Shown: piece after piece, positions 6,186 through 6,798 of the stretch
Position numbering within the stretch: position 1 is the first letter of the stretch
Layout: the number at the start of each line of letters is the position of its first letter
NCBI GenBank assembly: GCA_002477595.1
Contig: DLQN01000113.1
Location: 1 to 6,798 of the forward strand
DNA length: 6,798 nucleotides
Direction of reading: 5' to 3'
Source of the DNA: Roseivirga sp. UBA7431
GTDB lineage: Bacteria; Bacteroidota; Bacteroidia; Cytophagales; Cyclobacteriaceae
Position numbers and translations under genes: made by a program
Notes under the pieces: model-generated
The model's input: the letters and a program-made list of their open reading frames with translations, nothing else
Database searches by the model: none
Told to the model about the DNA's origin: nothing

Positions 6186-6798
6186 GTTCGCTGTGGTTCA
6201 TTGAATCACTATCTTTTAAAAAATCGACACGAGTGAGTGTTCGGCTTATAATTTTGTCACTTGATTCTATGATTTCAATAGCCTGATTTGCAGATATGTT
6301 TTTGAATACTTGTTTTGAATTCTTCATTGGCCATTTCACTTCCAGGATTTCGATAGACTCTGATTTGCCAAGGCCTATTTCGAGTGCATAGCTGTTGCCT
6401 CCAAAGCTTGCTCCATTGGAGACTGTTCTGTAAAGATGTTGTCCGGTTGAAGTGACCAAGTGCACTTTCGCTCCTACCGCTTTCCTATTTGATTTCTTGC
6501 CCGTCAGTTGAATGTTGATCCAATTGTTATCTTCATTAGGGTTAACAAGCAATTGGTTTTGGTAAACGTCACCTTCATGTGCTCCGCCCATGGTAATGTA
6601 AATATCATGATCACCATCATTGTCCATATCTCCCCAACTGATTCCATGACCTTTCTGAATATTTGAAAAGCCTCCTACAAAGCTCACCTCTTCAAAAAAC
6701 TCACCTTCAACGTTTCTGAACATCCTATTAGGAATTATACTTTCAAAATTTGGATCACCTGTTCCGAAGTATAAGTCAAGATACCCATCATTATCAAG
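6178..6798 (-). CDS. FG-GAP repeat protein with C-terminal ASPIC/UnbV domain (CRTAC1-like), 5' end missing
   Basis: The C-terminal 206 residues of a larger protein. The reading frame stays open to the right window edge: the 25 codons before the methionine at 6723 encode an FG-GAP calcium loop (LDNDGYLDLYFGTGDP), so that methionine is internal and the true start lies outside the window. A second loop, DMDNDGDHD, lies at about 6628-6602. An ASPIC/UnbV domain follows, from NWINIQLTG (near 6520) through VGAKVHLVTSTG and the GASFGGNSYALEIGLG segment to VKWP (near 6335). After it comes a polar tail of about 45 residues. Loops followed by a terminal ASPIC domain match the bacterial CRTAC1-like family, usually secreted or envelope-attached; the N-terminal targeting signal cannot be seen here. 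The TAA stop at 6180-6178 lies inside the first codons of the downstream lipoprotein (shared ATGAATAA), so both are in one operon. Confidence 0.9.
   Translation of the reverse strand, partial: LDNDGYLDLYFGTGDPNFESIIPNRMFRNVEGEFFEEVSFVGGFSNIQKGHGISWGDMDNDGDHDIYITMGGAHEGDVYQNQLLVNPNEDNNWINIQLTGKKSNRKAVGAKVHLVTSTGQHLYRTVSNGASFGGNSYALEIGLGKSESIEILEVKWPMKNSKQVFKNISANQAIEIIESSDKIISRTLTRVDFLKDSDSMNHSEHE

Noticed and set aside
6178..6798. Possible frameshifted single gene: the two ASPIC proteins as one broken reading frame
   Set aside because: The downstream gene begins with a complete lipoprotein signal peptide and lipobox, and the upstream one ends after a complete ASPIC domain, so these are two separate genes.

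Overview
The window reads as chromosomal DNA of a Bacteroidota bacterium, probably a marine Cytophagales-type organism (Roseivirga/Fulvivirga-like; the exact genus is inference). Four things support this: promoter-like TAnnTTTG boxes of the Bacteroidota sigma-A type close to start codons, no convincing Shine-Dalgarno sequence before the main genes, a glutamyl-tRNA synthetase carrying the insertion after KLSKR that I know from this phylum, and long FG-GAP/ASPIC-UnbV lipoproteins of the kind this phylum encodes in large numbers. Coding density is very high. No stretch above about 65 bp lacks a gene, and I see no RNA genes, insertion sequences, CRISPR arrays or phage genes.

Left part (1-2911): a hairpin terminator at the left edge serves an unseen rightward gene and lies against the end of a leftward gene for a short 3-hydroxyacyl-CoA dehydrogenase-like protein with an eroded N-terminal domain. 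A 39-bp divergent promoter region separates that gene from ridA (enamine/imine deaminase). Next come gltX (glutamyl-tRNA synthetase), with its own promoter box, and a 67-residue highly charged protein of unknown function that starts 2 bp after the gltX stop. These are housekeeping functions: metabolite damage control, tRNA charging and possibly acyl-CoA metabolism.

Right part (2916-6798): a leftward operon with two proteins of the same repeat family. The upstream gene is cut by the window edge and ends in FG-GAP repeats plus an ASPIC/UnbV domain. Its stop codon overlaps by 8 bp the start of a 1089-residue lipoprotein, which has seven calcium-loop repeats, an ASPIC/UnbV domain, six more calcium-loop repeats and a repeat-free C-terminal module. 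Both are probably envelope or cell-surface proteins. Their binding partners or substrates cannot be read from the sequence. The operon promoter lies beyond the right edge.

The rightward gltX cluster and the leftward lipoprotein operon converge with only 4 bp between stop codons, and a hairpin spans both stops. I found no clearly new biological system. The points most worth a second look are the eroded dehydrogenase-like protein, the conserved-looking small protein coupled to gltX, and the paired ASPIC proteins with an uncharacterised C-terminal module.
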